Part shown: one piece after another, positions 42,237-50,972 of the stretch
Layout: the number at the start of each line of letters is the position of its first letter
Position numbering within the stretch: the stretch's first letter is position 1
Source: Candidatus Iainarchaeum sp.
GTDB lineage: Archaea; Iainarchaeota; Iainarchaeia; Iainarchaeales; VGJJ01
Reading direction: 5' to 3'
Assembly: GCA_016699555.1 (NCBI GenBank)
Contig: CP064981.1
Coordinates: 62,001-126,000 of the forward strand
DNA length: 64,000 nucleotides
The notes under the pieces: model-generated
Seen by the model: the letters and a program-made list of their open reading frames with translations, nothing else
Database searches by the model: none
What the model was told of the DNA's origin: nothing
Translations under genes and position numbers: made by a program

Positions 42237-43516
42237 TGCGCATGTTCGATTTACTGAAGAAAAAAATTCAGTCATTCACCCAAAAAATAATCGGAGCCAG
42301 CGCGGAAGAAACGCGCACTCCCACTCCTTCTGAGCCCACGACGACATCTAGTGCAGCGGCTGCACCAACGCCTGCACCCATCGCAGAATCGAAACCCATT
42401 CCTGCAACGCCTGCAGCTGAGCCTGCATCCCAAGAAGCAACGCCCCTGCCTGCAGACGCAACGTCAACAACTCCTGCGCCTACGCATGCCGTGCCCGCAC
42501 ACCCCACTCAAAAACCCGAAGCCGCGCCAGCAGAAACAAAACCGATCGCGACACCAATTCCCCCGCGCACGCACGAGCCGAAGCTCCCTGAAATGAAACA
42601 GGAAGAAAAACGCGAACTCAAGGCTAGCGTGGGAATAGGACAACAAGTCGTGGGGTTCTTCACCGGAAACATCACCCTCAAACCCGAGACCACCCAAGCA
42701 TTCCTCGAGGAGTTCGAGCTCTCATTATTGGAGGCAGACGTCAACATCGCTACTGCGGCCGCGCTCATCGAGAAACTGCGCGAACGCTTGAGCGAAAAAA
42801 CGATTCCGCGAGGAAAGAATCCCACCCAATTCATCCTGCAGGAGATCAGAGAAGCCATGCATGAGTTGGTTTCCGTCGAAGCGCTGGATTTCGATTCCAT
42901 CACGGACGCCAATCACCCCTGCATCGTACTCATCATCGGCCCCAACGGAGCGGGAAAGACCACGAGCATCGCCAAGCTCACCCATTACCTCCAACAGCGC
43001 GGAAAGAAAGTCGTGCTCGCAAGCGCCGACACATTCCGCGCGGGAAGCATCGAACAGCTCCAACTGCACGCGGACAAGCTCCACGTGCGACTCGTGCGCC
43101 ACCAATACGGAAGCGACCCCGCAGCCGTCGCATTCGACGCCGTAAAGGCCGCCAAGGCCGAAAACGCGGACGTCGTGCTCATCGACTCGGCAGGAAGACA
43201 GGACACCAACAAGAACCTCCTCGAAGAGATGAAAAAGATTACGCGCGTGGTGCAGCCGCACCTCAAGCTCTATGTCGGAGAATCATTCACCGGCCAAGCC
43301 ATCCTCACGCAAGCACAGACATTCGATGAAACCATCGGCATCGACGGATTCATCCTCACCAAGCTCGACACCGACGCCAAAGGAGGCGGGGTCATCTCCA
43401 TCCTGCATGAGCTCCACAAGCCCATCGTATTCTTCGGGGTAGGACAAGCCTACGCGGACTTGATCAAGTTCGACCTCGACACCTTCCTCGAACGCATCAT
43501 CCCACGCGACGCATGA
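42236..43516 (+). CDS. ftsY: Signal recognition particle receptor FtsY
   Basis: An SRP receptor GTPase for membrane targeting. The 426-aa protein has a Pro/Ala/Thr-rich N-terminal spacer (about residues 20-125), then the NG domain: GNITLKPETTQAFLEEFELS, G1 GPNGAGKTTSIAKLT, SADTFRAGSIEQL, G3 DSAGRQDTNKNL, G4 TKLDTDAKGGG and the closing GVGQAYADL. Its partner srp54 is 2.5 kb downstream. Confidence 0.95.
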   Translation: MRMFDLLKKKIQSFTQKIIGASAEETRTPTPSEPTTTSSAAAAPTPAPIAESKPIPATPAAEPASQEATPLPADATSTTPAPTHAVPAHPTQKPEAAPAETKPIATPIPPRTHEPKLPEMKQEEKRELKASVGIGQQVVGFFTGNITLKPETTQAFLEEFELSLLEADVNIATAAALIEKLRERLSEKTIPRGKNPTQFILQEIREAMHELVSVEALDFDSITDANHPCIVLIIGPNGAGKTTSIAKLTHYLQQRGKKVVLASADTFRAGSIEQLQLHADKLHVRLVRHQYGSDPAAVAFDAVKAAKAENADVVLIDSAGRQDTNKNLLEEMKKITRVVQPHLKLYVGESFTGQAILTQAQTFDETIGIDGFILTKLDTDAKGGGVISILHELHKPIVFFGVGQAYADLIKFDLDTFLERIIPRDA

Positions 43517-43555
43517 ATGCAAAAGGATTAAATGCGAGCCATGCGAAATAAAGTC

Positions 43556-44134
43556 ATGCGTTGGATCATAGCATTGCTCATCCTCTCCTCGCTCGCGCTT
43601 TGCGTGCAAGCGCACGAAGTCGTGACGAATGACACGGCGCACGATACCGCACACCTGGACCTCTACAACATCCCCGCAGGAGAGACAATTCCATCCATCC
43701 GCATGGAAGTGGAACTCGATCACGACGCGGGGTGGAACGTCCACCTCATCACGAACGACTTCGCCTTTGCGCCCGAGCATGTAGGACAAGCCCACCTCCC
43801 GGGAGAAGGGCACGTCCATCTCTATGTGGACGGCGAGAAGATCGCACGCGTGTATGGGGAATGGTATCACCTCCAGGAACTGCCAGGAGGCAACCACTAC
43901 CTCAGCGCAGTGCTGACGACGAACGACCACAAACTCTACGCGGTGGAAGGACAGACCATCCAAGCGGGCCTCGTGGTCAACGTGCCGGAGACATACGACG
44001 ATTCGCCCACGGGAAAAGCAAAAGAACAAACCCAACACTACGCCGAACAATCCATCCTACCTATTGGATTCATACTCGTGCTCTTGATCATCGGATTCGC
44101 AATGGGGATTTACCTCTCCTCGCACGAGAAATAG
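43556..44134 (+). CDS. Secreted, membrane-anchored His-rich protein
   Basis: A 192-aa protein: signal peptide MRWIIALLILSSLALCVQA, a beta-rich His-rich ectodomain (NDTAHDTAHLDLYNIPAGE; EVELDHDAGWNVHLITNDF; GQAHLPGEGHVHLYVDGEKI; LPGGNHYLSAVLTTNDHKLY) and a C-terminal membrane helix (LPIGFILVLLIIGFAMGIYL). The histidines suggest copper or other metal binding. The ATG at 43556 fits TATA-like GGATTAAATGC 26 nt upstream. Together with the next two genes it may form a metal/redox unit. Confidence 0.62.
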   Translation: MRWIIALLILSSLALCVQAHEVVTNDTAHDTAHLDLYNIPAGETIPSIRMEVELDHDAGWNVHLITNDFAFAPEHVGQAHLPGEGHVHLYVDGEKIARVYGEWYHLQELPGGNHYLSAVLTTNDHKLYAVEGQTIQAGLVVNVPETYDDSPTGKAKEQTQHYAEQSILPIGFILVLLIIGFAMGIYLSSHEK

Positions 44135-44170
44135 CAACTTTTTAAACCGCAAATCGGTGCTTTGCGCATT

Positions 44171-44941
44171 ATGGCCGTACTTGAGACCATCCTAGGAAAC
44201 ATCAGCGTCGACAGCCAATTCGCCATCATGCTGCGCGACAACGCCTACAACGTCGTCCTCGTTGCGGCTGTCATCATGGCACTCCTCGTGGCATACGCCA
44301 TCCTCGCCAAGCCCCGCAAAGAAAAAATAAAGAAAGCCCTCTTCATCGGGATCGCAGGCGTGGCCGTGCTGTCCACGCTCTACTTGGCCGGGTCTACGGT
44401 CTACCTCAACATCGTCTCCCCGACGGGCGGACCGGTGCACTGGCACACGGACTATGAGGTGTGGCACTGCGGCAACAAATTGGACCTCATCGACCCCACG
44501 GGAATCGATAACCGCGTGGGAACGTGGGAAGTCCACGAGCACAACGACGACCGCATGCACATCGAAGGGACGATCGTGGACCTCGAACAGGCCAGTTTTC
44601 GCCATTTCTTTGAAATAATAGGGACCAAATTCTCGGATGTCGGGCTCACCTATCCCACCGTCAGCGGAAACGTCACACTCCCCTACGCCGGAGCGTGCAA
44701 TGGAAAGCACGCCGAACTCCAAGCATTCCTATTGCGCGTGACCAATCCCCAGGACGCCAAGCAATGGGTATACGAGCAGCAAAAGATCCCCATCTCATTG
44801 GAAACCCGGATGCAGCCCTATGCCAACGTCCCCCCGGGAGACTGCCTGATCGTCGAATACGATGAAGTCAAAGCCCGCACCGCACACTCCTGCGCATCCT
44901 ATCGCGCAGCGATGAACCGAGGTGAATTGCATGGCCGTTGA
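44171..44941 (+). CDS. Membrane protein with His/Cys-rich extracytoplasmic domain
   Basis: A 256-aa protein with two N-terminal membrane helices (NVVLVAAVIMALLVAYAILA; ALFIGIAGVAVLSTLYLAGS) and an ectodomain rich in His and Cys (GGPVHWHTDYEVWHCGNKLD; WEVHEHNDDRMHIEGTIVDL; PYAGACNGKHAELQAF). It looks like a metal-binding partner of the adjacent His-rich protein and CcdA-like protein. TATA-like CTTTTTAAACC lies about 28 nt before the ATG at 44171. Its end overlaps the CcdA-like gene by 11 nt. No family recognised. Confidence 0.62.
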   Translation: MAVLETILGNISVDSQFAIMLRDNAYNVVLVAAVIMALLVAYAILAKPRKEKIKKALFIGIAGVAVLSTLYLAGSTVYLNIVSPTGGPVHWHTDYEVWHCGNKLDLIDPTGIDNRVGTWEVHEHNDDRMHIEGTIVDLEQASFRHFFEIIGTKFSDVGLTYPTVSGNVTLPYAGACNGKHAELQAFLLRVTNPQDAKQWVYEQQKIPISLETRMQPYANVPPGDCLIVEYDEVKARTAHSCASYRAAMNRGELHGR

Positions 44942-45641
44942 AGCATATTTACCAACCCTTGGAACGATCGTCGTCACCGCCCTCATCGATAGCATCAACC
45001 CCTGCGCCATCGGCGTGCTCATATTGATGATTACCGTCATGCTGGGCAAAAAGAAATCAACCAAAGACATGCTCATCTTCGGCGGACTCTACATCGCAGC
45101 AGTCGCCACTACCTATTTCCTCGCGGGACTGGGGCTCATCTACTTCCTCTCGCAAGTCCCGCTCTATGTGGCCGAGTACATCTCCATCGCCGTGGGACTA
45201 TTCATCATGGTCGCAGGAATATTGGAGATCAAGGACTTCTTCTGGTACGGAAAAGGCTTCTCGCTCCAGATCCCATATGGCTTGAGCAAGAAAATCGACC
45301 AATACGCGCAAACGGTCACCGTGCCCGGGGTCATCTTCTTAGGGGCATTCGTGGCGGCAGTGGAATTGCCATGCACCGGCGCACCATACCTCGCCATCAT
45401 CACCTTGCTCTCGCAGTACTTCGATTTCACCGCTCTGATGCTGCTGGTACTCTATAATATCCTCTTCGTGGCACCCCTCATCGTCATCCTCCTCGCAGTA
45501 GCCGCGGGAAAGAGCGTGGCAGGATTCAAGAAATGGAAACAAGAAGGACGCGGGTTCATGCGCTTGTGCATCGGACTGTTGCTCATCGCCATGGGCTGGT
45601 TGTTAATCCTCATCGCGAATGGAACGATCAACTTCGGGTGA
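44931..45641 (+). CDS. ccdA: CcdA/DsbD-like thiol-disulfide transporter
   Basis: A 236-aa, six-span protein that would carry reducing equivalents across the membrane. The cysteine pair typical of CcdA is visible in DSINPCAIGVLILM and VELPCTGAPYLAII. GAVDGY GAF AAVE-type spacing (VIFLGAFVAAVELPC) fits. The ATG at 44931 has a GAGGTG site 7 nt upstream and lies within the end of the preceding gene, so translation is coupled. Its partner substrates may be the two His/Cys-rich proteins encoded just before it. Confidence 0.85.
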   Translation: MAVEAYLPTLGTIVVTALIDSINPCAIGVLILMITVMLGKKKSTKDMLIFGGLYIAAVATTYFLAGLGLIYFLSQVPLYVAEYISIAVGLFIMVAGILEIKDFFWYGKGFSLQIPYGLSKKIDQYAQTVTVPGVIFLGAFVAAVELPCTGAPYLAIITLLSQYFDFTALMLLVLYNILFVAPLIVILLAVAAGKSVAGFKKWKQEGRGFMRLCIGLLLIAMGWLLILIANGTINFG

Positions 45642-45647
45642 CATTAC

Positions 45648-45959
45648 ATGGCCGCGAAGAAAAAAACAATCAAAAAAAGAAAATTCTCCGCACGCCATAT
45701 CGTCAAACGACGCGGGCACAAGGAAGCCTATGATGCGCGCAAGGTGTATGGCTCCATACTCATGGCCTGCCTCGGAAGCCACGTCAAAGAAGCGCAGGCC
45801 CAGCGCATCGCATTAAGCGTATCGAATGACATCACGAAACTCGTGGAAAAAAGCCACTCTATTACGGCGCATGAGATATTCTATGAAGTCACGAAGCGCT
45901 TGAAGAAACTCCACCCCGACGCGGGATTCATGTATGAGACCCATCGCGATCTGAGCTAA
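45648..45959 (+). CDS. Stand-alone ATP-cone domain protein
   Basis: A 103-aa protein. HIVKRRGHKEAYDARKVYGS, ILMACLGSH, AQAQRIALSVSNDITKLVE and ITAHEIFYEVTKRLKKLHPD are a complete ATP-cone, the nucleotide-sensing domain of ribonucleotide reductases and NrdR. Here it stands alone with a Lys-rich N-terminus, so it may regulate another protein or act as a repressor-like factor. It follows the CcdA-like gene by 6 nt. Confidence 0.78.
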   Translation: MAAKKKTIKKRKFSARHIVKRRGHKEAYDARKVYGSILMACLGSHVKEAQAQRIALSVSNDITKLVEKSHSITAHEIFYEVTKRLKKLHPDAGFMYETHRDLS

Positions 45960-46058
45960 GACTAACCGCCTCGTATATTATTAGCAGGAAAGAAAACCCG
46001 CCCGCTTAGCTGCCGTTACGGCCTTATTTTAAGGCATTCCGACCCCATTTAGCGTATT

Positions 46059-47411
46059 ATGGGCCTTGGAGATAGTCTCAGAAAGGCGTTCGACGCCTTC
46101 AATTCCCTGCGCGTGGTAGACAAGGATAGCGTAAAAGCGCTCATCAAAGAACTCCAGCGCGCGCTCATTTCTTCGGACGTGGACATCAACCTCGTCCTCC
46201 AACTCAGCAAAGAACTCGAAAAAGCAGCGCTCAGCGAAGACATCCCCAAAGGGTTGAATCGCAAAGAACACCTGGTCTCACTCACCTATGACGCACTCAT
46301 CGACCTCCTAGGAGGAAAAGAAAACCACATCCCGCAAAAGCCCAATTCCATCCTGATGGTGGGCCTATTCGGAAGCGGAAAGACTACTACCACAGCCAAG
46401 CTCGCCCACTACTACCAGAAACGCGGATTCCGCGTGGGAATGATAGCCGCCGATACGTTCCGGCCCGCCGCAATCGACCAACTCGAACAATTGCACAAAA
46501 AAATACCCGGAACATTCTTTTACGCCAACCGAGGCGAAGAAAATGCGGCAGCGGTAGTGAAACAAGGAATCGCTGAGCTCATGAGCAAGGGATGCCACAC
46601 CATCATCGTCGACTCCGCGGGAAGAAGCGCATTGGACGACGAGCTCGTCGCGGAAATCAAGGACATCCACGCCGTGCTGAAACCCGAGCACACGTGGTTG
46701 GTATTGGGCGGAGACATCGGGCAGCAAGCCAAGAAACAAGCCACTGCATTCCATGACGCCGTCGGCGTGAACGGAGTCATCCTCACGCGCATGGACGGAA
46801 GCGCAAAAGGCGGCGGAGCCCTCGCCGCGTGCAAAACGACCAATGCCCCCGTGCTATTCCTGGGAGTGGGAGAAAAGATCTCGGACTTGGAAGAATTCCA
46901 TGCCGACCGATTCCTTTCACGCGTCATGGGGTACGGAGACTTGAAGGGACTCCTAGATAAGATGGAAGAATTGAAAGAAGAAGCCGCACTACAGGAAAAC
47001 CCGCTCGAGGGAACGTTCACGCTCCAGAGCTTCTACAACCAACTCCAAGCCACCCGCAAGATGGGATCGCTCTCGAAGATCGCCGAAATGCTCGGGTTCG
47101 GAAACAACATCCCCAAAGAAGAAATGGAAGTCGGAGAAGAAAAGCTGAACCGCTACAAGTCCATGATGGATTCCATGACCAAGCAAGAAAAGAAGAATCC
47201 CGAACTCATCACATCCTCCCGCATCCAACGCATAGCAAAAGGAAGCGGCATGGGAGAAGAAGACGTGCGCGAGCTGTTGAAGCACTACCGCCAACTCAAA
47301 AAAATGGTCGACAAGTTCAAGCACTTGGACGAGGAAAAGATGAAAGATCCAAAAGGATTACAGAAGATGATGCAAGGATTCCAGAAACCAAAGAAGATCA
47401 AGATACGCTAA
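46059..47411 (+). CDS. srp54: Signal recognition particle protein SRP54
   Basis: A 450-aa GTPase that binds signal peptides and 7S RNA. N domain (GLGDSLRKAFDAFNSLRVVD), G1 GLFGSGKTTTTAKLA, AADTFRPAAIDQL, G3 DSAGRSALDDEL, G4 TRMDGSAKGGG and a methionine-containing M domain (SKIAEMLGFGNNIPKEEMEV; YKSMMDSMTKQEKKNPELI; SSRIQRIAKGSG) are all present. It is separated from ftsY by the redox group. Confidence 0.96.
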   Translation: MGLGDSLRKAFDAFNSLRVVDKDSVKALIKELQRALISSDVDINLVLQLSKELEKAALSEDIPKGLNRKEHLVSLTYDALIDLLGGKENHIPQKPNSILMVGLFGSGKTTTTAKLAHYYQKRGFRVGMIAADTFRPAAIDQLEQLHKKIPGTFFYANRGEENAAAVVKQGIAELMSKGCHTIIVDSAGRSALDDELVAEIKDIHAVLKPEHTWLVLGGDIGQQAKKQATAFHDAVGVNGVILTRMDGSAKGGGALAACKTTNAPVLFLGVGEKISDLEEFHADRFLSRVMGYGDLKGLLDKMEELKEEAALQENPLEGTFTLQSFYNQLQATRKMGSLSKIAEMLGFGNNIPKEEMEVGEEKLNRYKSMMDSMTKQEKKNPELITSSRIQRIAKGSGMGEEDVRELLKHYRQLKKMVDKFKHLDEEKMKDPKGLQKMMQGFQKPKKIKIR

Positions 47412-47446
47412 CGCGCGATGACAATACCCTCAACGGACGTGAACGA

Positions 47447-48274
47447 ATGGACCTACCCCTCGCCCCCATTGCTTTTGCCGCCAACACCATCGCGAGCGGA
47501 ATCGCCGCATACACGGACTGGAAGACCGGATACATCTTCGATTGGATCACTTACCCATTAATCGGACTGGGCATCATCCTCAGCATCTTGAACGGCCAAT
47601 GGATCGGAATCGCATTGGGAATTGGAATCTATGCCATCGGGTATTTCGCCTACAAACAAGGAAAATTAGGAGGAGGAGACATCAAGCTCCTCGCAGGAAT
47701 GGCAGTGGTGCAGCCCATCTACCAAGGACAACTATTCGTCCTCAGCGTGCTGCTGGTCGCATGCATCGTCGCGTGCGTGGGGCTATGCATCCAATATGTG
47801 GGGAGCTACCTCCTCAGCAAGCCCAAAATCAACTGGAAAGAACCACGCAAGCGATTAGGGTTTGGAATGGTCATCGCATTAATCGTATTCCTCGCATACA
47901 GCTTTGATCAAGGAATCTTCTCCCCCATCCAAGCAATCGTATTATTGCTCGCCGTGGGAATGGGAATACTCTTTTACATGCTCGAGGACGAAATCAAAGT
48001 CCATGCGTTCCTCAAGCGCATCCCCCTCGAACAGGTGGAAGACGATGAGCTGCTGGCCGCCGAGCACCTCTCCCATGAAGAAAAACAAAAACTCGGAAAG
48101 GACATCCCCGCCCTCATCGATCGCGGCGACATCGCACGATTCAGGCACGCGGGAATGCACACCATTCCCGTGTATCGCGACCTCCCCAAGTTCGCCCCAT
48201 TCCTATTCGCGGGAGTGCTCGTGGTGTATGTGTTCCCGGGAGTCCTCAGCGCTTTTATACCCGTGATCGCATAA
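47447..48274 (+). CDS. Archaeal prepilin/preflagellin peptidase (A24 family)
   Basis: A 275-aa membrane aspartate protease that would cleave class III signal peptides. The catalytic aspartates are in AYTDWKTGYIFDW and GKLGGGDIKLLAGM (GxGD-type). At least six membrane segments follow the usual layout, with an extra cytoplasmic loop before a last helix (FAPFLFAGVLVVYVFPGVL). A likely substrate is the pilin-like protein encoded at 14.8-16.4 kb. Confidence 0.87.
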   Translation: MDLPLAPIAFAANTIASGIAAYTDWKTGYIFDWITYPLIGLGIILSILNGQWIGIALGIGIYAIGYFAYKQGKLGGGDIKLLAGMAVVQPIYQGQLFVLSVLLVACIVACVGLCIQYVGSYLLSKPKINWKEPRKRLGFGMVIALIVFLAYSFDQGIFSPIQAIVLLLAVGMGILFYMLEDEIKVHAFLKRIPLEQVEDDELLAAEHLSHEEKQKLGKDIPALIDRGDIARFRHAGMHTIPVYRDLPKFAPFLFAGVLVVYVFPGVLSAFIPVIA

Positions 48275-48300
48275 GCTCTTGTCAGCCAAGGAGGAAAACA

Positions 48301-49218
48301 ATGCGCATTCTACTCACCGGCAGCACAGGATTCGTTGGAACACACCTACTTGAAGCGCTCAAGAGAAAGAAACACACCATCGTCGCATTCGCACGCGGAA
48401 ATGGGGGAAATATCCTTGACCCTGCAAGCGTCGCCGCCGGAATGAAAAACATCGACATCGTCATCCACGCTGCCGCCGAAATAGACGAGACAAAATCCCC
48501 CGAGGAATTATTCCAGACCAATGTGCAAGGGACCAAGAACCTCCTCGCAGCGGCCGAGAAAAATAAAATCCAACAATTCATCTTCCTCAGTACCGTAGGA
48601 GTGTATGGGGATACCCGCTCCAAGCTCAACGAAGACTCGCCGGTCCAGCCCATTACTCCTTACGAGAAAAGCAAATCCGAGGCCGAAAAAGCCGTGCTGG
48701 AATACCAAGAAGTATTCCCTGTAACCATCATACGACCCGCCCTGGTGTTAGGCCCAAACAAGTACTGGAAGAGCATCTTCCACATCATCGAAAAAGGATT
48801 CCCCCTCATCGGGAAAGGAGAAAATGCCTGGCAGATGATCTACATCAAAGACCTGGTCGAATTCATCGCCAAATGCGTCGGAAACGAAGACGCCTACGGC
48901 GAAACATTCATCTGTGCCGAGAAAGAAACCCATTCCTTGAGGGAAGTCGTGGACATGATTGCGGAGGCGCAGGGAAAGAAGCACATCGGCAGCATCCCCG
49001 GCTTTTTGGGAATGGGACTGAGCTACCTTTTTTTAGTCCAAAGCAAGCTCACGGGAAAGAAGAACATCCTCATCCCCGCGCACGTCAAGCGATTGTCCAA
49101 GCATCGGGAATATGCCATCGCAAAAGCCATGCGATTAGGATGGGTGCCTCGCTATTCCACGCGCGAAGCCATCGAAGAGACGCAGCGCGCACTATCGCAC
49201 CCATCAAAAGAAAATTAA
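48301..49218 (+). CDS. NAD-dependent epimerase/dehydratase (extended SDR)
   Basis: A 305-aa extended SDR with the Rossmann motif LLTGSTGFVGTHLLEAL, NVQGTKNLL, STVGVYG, the active-site YEKSK (TPYEKSKSEAE) and VTIIRPALVLGPN. Such enzymes act on nucleotide sugars or steroid-like substrates; the substrate cannot be assigned. A strong AAGGAGG site precedes the ATG. It converges with the gene at 49215, overlapping by 4 nt. Confidence 0.85.
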   Translation: MRILLTGSTGFVGTHLLEALKRKKHTIVAFARGNGGNILDPASVAAGMKNIDIVIHAAAEIDETKSPEELFQTNVQGTKNLLAAAEKNKIQQFIFLSTVGVYGDTRSKLNEDSPVQPITPYEKSKSEAEKAVLEYQEVFPVTIIRPALVLGPNKYWKSIFHIIEKGFPLIGKGENAWQMIYIKDLVEFIAKCVGNEDAYGETFICAEKETHSLREVVDMIAEAQGKKHIGSIPGFLGMGLSYLFLVQSKLTGKKNILIPAHVKRLSKHREYAIAKAMRLGWVPRYSTREAIEETQRALSHPSKEN

Positions 49219-49688
49219 TCCTCCAGATCCGGCAACATCGTCCCTTTCGGGAACTCGCGATTGTAGTACTTGATCGACTGCAGCGCACCCGAAAGAGGAT
49301 CCTGCGTCGGCAGCCGCGATACCACGTCCTGCCAAGCCGAAAGCGCATATTCCAAGAGCAAACGCTCCTCATGCGGAGGAGCAAATTGCTGGAACATCGC
49401 ATGCAAGGACAACGACTCCACTTCCTCCGGAGTCATTCCCACCAACATATCCCCTAGCGCGCGGAGATAGTGCAATAGCCTCTCATTCTTTTCGACCGCA
49501 AAACCGACCTTGGAAATCTTCCCGTGCTCGATGGCAGCCTGCACGGTGACCGTGGCATAAATGGTGGCAAAATTAGTCAATGTCAGCGTGGCATCGGGAC
49601 GCGATAGCAAAGTAGAGCCTTTATCCTCATTTTCGACCGCTTTCTTGCGCGGAGAAGAGACTTTTTTGGGTGCAGCAGCGCGGGGCAT
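49215..49688 (-). CDS. Hypothetical protein
   Basis: A 157-aa protein with a basic N-terminal tail (KKVSSPRKKAVENEDKG) and a compact part (FATIYATVTVQAAIEHGKIS; HYLRALGDMLVGMTPEEVES; LLLEYALSAWQDVVSRL). No family recognised. A GGAGTGG site precedes the ATG, and TATA-like GATTATTAAC lies at about 49714. Confidence 0.52.
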   Translation of the reverse strand: MPRAAAPKKVSSPRKKAVENEDKGSTLLSRPDATLTLTNFATIYATVTVQAAIEHGKISKVGFAVEKNERLLHYLRALGDMLVGMTPEEVESLSLHAMFQQFAPPHEERLLLEYALSAWQDVVSRLPTQDPLSGALQSIKYYNREFPKGTMLPDLED

Positions 49689-49814
49689 ATACCACCACTC
49701 CTCTCGAAATGGAGTTAATAATCAAACGGGTTCGAAAAGCGAACAAGCTAGCGTTGCAATCGCGCGAACGCAACCCATTCATCGGCTTTTAAAGTTGTCA
49801 GGGTTAGATGCAGT

Positions 49815-50651
49815 ATGCATTCGCTCTCATTCGGCCCCGCGGGAATACCCCAACGCGCAGCGGGAAAAGGCATCGTGCGCGGCGTAGAAGCGGTAAAGGA
49901 GTTGGGGTTAGGATGCATGGAACTCGAATTCGTCCAAAGCGTTTACCTGAAAGAAGAAAAAGCAAAAGAAGTGGATGAGGCACGAAAGAAAGCAGGCATC
50001 CGCTTGAGCGTCCATGCGCCCTATTTCATCAACCTCAACGCACGCGCACCTGAAACCATGCGCGCGAGCATCGAACGACTTTATTTGGCATGCAAGATGG
50101 GCGGAATCGCAGGAGCCGAAAGCGTCGCCGTCCACGCCGCATTCCGTCATGAAAACGATTCCAAAACCATCCAGAAAAAAATCCTCGAAGCCTGCGACGA
50201 GATCTATGAACGCCTCGACAAAGACGGAATCAAAAACATCCAAATCGCACCCGAATACGCAGGAAAGAAGTCCCAATGGGGCACATTAGAAGAAGTCATG
50301 GAAATCGCCTCCATCGACAAGCGCTTGCGCTGGTGCATGGATTTCGGCCACGCCCACGCATGCACAAACGGCAGCATGACATCCAAAAAGGCATTCGATG
50401 GATTGCTCGAACAAATCGAGAAATATGACAAGAACTACCTGAAAGACCTCCACATCCAAGCGTGCGGAATTACGTACACTGAAAAAGGAGAACGCTACCA
50501 CACCCCCTTCGAAAGCGACGAATCCACGCTCAATTGGAAAGGGATGATCGAAAGCTTGAAAGAATTCAAGGTCGGAGGCATGTTCATCGCCGAAACCCCC
50601 AATCAAGAACACGACGCACTGCTGTGCAAGCAATACTATGAGGAATTGTAA
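49815..50651 (+). CDS. nfo: Endonuclease IV-like AP endonuclease (TIM barrel)
   Basis: A 278-aa TIM-barrel protein of AP endonuclease family 2, which cuts DNA at abasic sites. Metal-ligand candidates are seen in ELEFVQSVY, LSVHAPYFINLNA, VAVHAAFRH, IAPEYAGKKSQWGTLEEV, WCMDFGHAHA, DLHIQACGITY and MFIAETPNQ. The pattern fits archaeal endonuclease IV-like proteins, although a sugar isomerase of the same fold cannot be excluded. TATA-like GCTTTTAAAG lies about 27 nt before the ATG at 49815. Confidence 0.8.
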   Translation: MHSLSFGPAGIPQRAAGKGIVRGVEAVKELGLGCMELEFVQSVYLKEEKAKEVDEARKKAGIRLSVHAPYFINLNARAPETMRASIERLYLACKMGGIAGAESVAVHAAFRHENDSKTIQKKILEACDEIYERLDKDGIKNIQIAPEYAGKKSQWGTLEEVMEIASIDKRLRWCMDFGHAHACTNGSMTSKKAFDGLLEQIEKYDKNYLKDLHIQACGITYTEKGERYHTPFESDESTLNWKGMIESLKEFKVGGMFIAETPNQEHDALLCKQYYEEL

Positions 50652-50972
50652 ATGCCGCGCAAGAAAACGATACGACAAAGACCGATTACCAAGAAAACCC
50701 CGGGGCTGACCGCCAAGCCCACACGAGAAGACACCTGGCTCGAGACCATTCTCAATCGCCGGCTCCAAAAAAAAGGAATGGAACCCACCATATTCCCTAT
50801 CGCGCTCGCGCAAATCGGCATTACACCCGCACGAGCGAAAGCGCTCATCGCATGGCAAGTCAAGCGCATGCAATTCGAACCTGCACGGGTGCAAAATATC
50901 ATTCGAGAGCTCATCCACGTGTACGAAAATGAACGCAATTGGCTCATCAAGAAGCGAAACTTGGAACGTTAG
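50652..50972 (+). CDS. Small basic hypothetical protein
   Basis: A 106-aa basic protein starting directly after the stop codon of the preceding gene. It has a Lys/Arg-rich N-terminus (PRKKTIRQRPITKKTPG), then helices (TREDTWLETILNRRLQKKGM; RAKALIAWQVKRMQFEPARV; IIRELIHVYENERNWLIKKR). No family recognised. Likely cotranscribed with nfo. It overlaps the convergent GGGP synthase gene by 4 nt. Confidence 0.55.
   Translation: MPRKKTIRQRPITKKTPGLTAKPTREDTWLETILNRRLQKKGMEPTIFPIALAQIGITPARAKALIAWQVKRMQFEPARVQNIIRELIHVYENERNWLIKKRNLER

Noticed and set aside
43283..44050. 255-aa minus-strand frame over the end of ftsY and the His-rich gene
   Set aside because: It is antisense to two supported genes and its Val/Glu/Asp/His-rich composition is that of a complementary-strand shadow.
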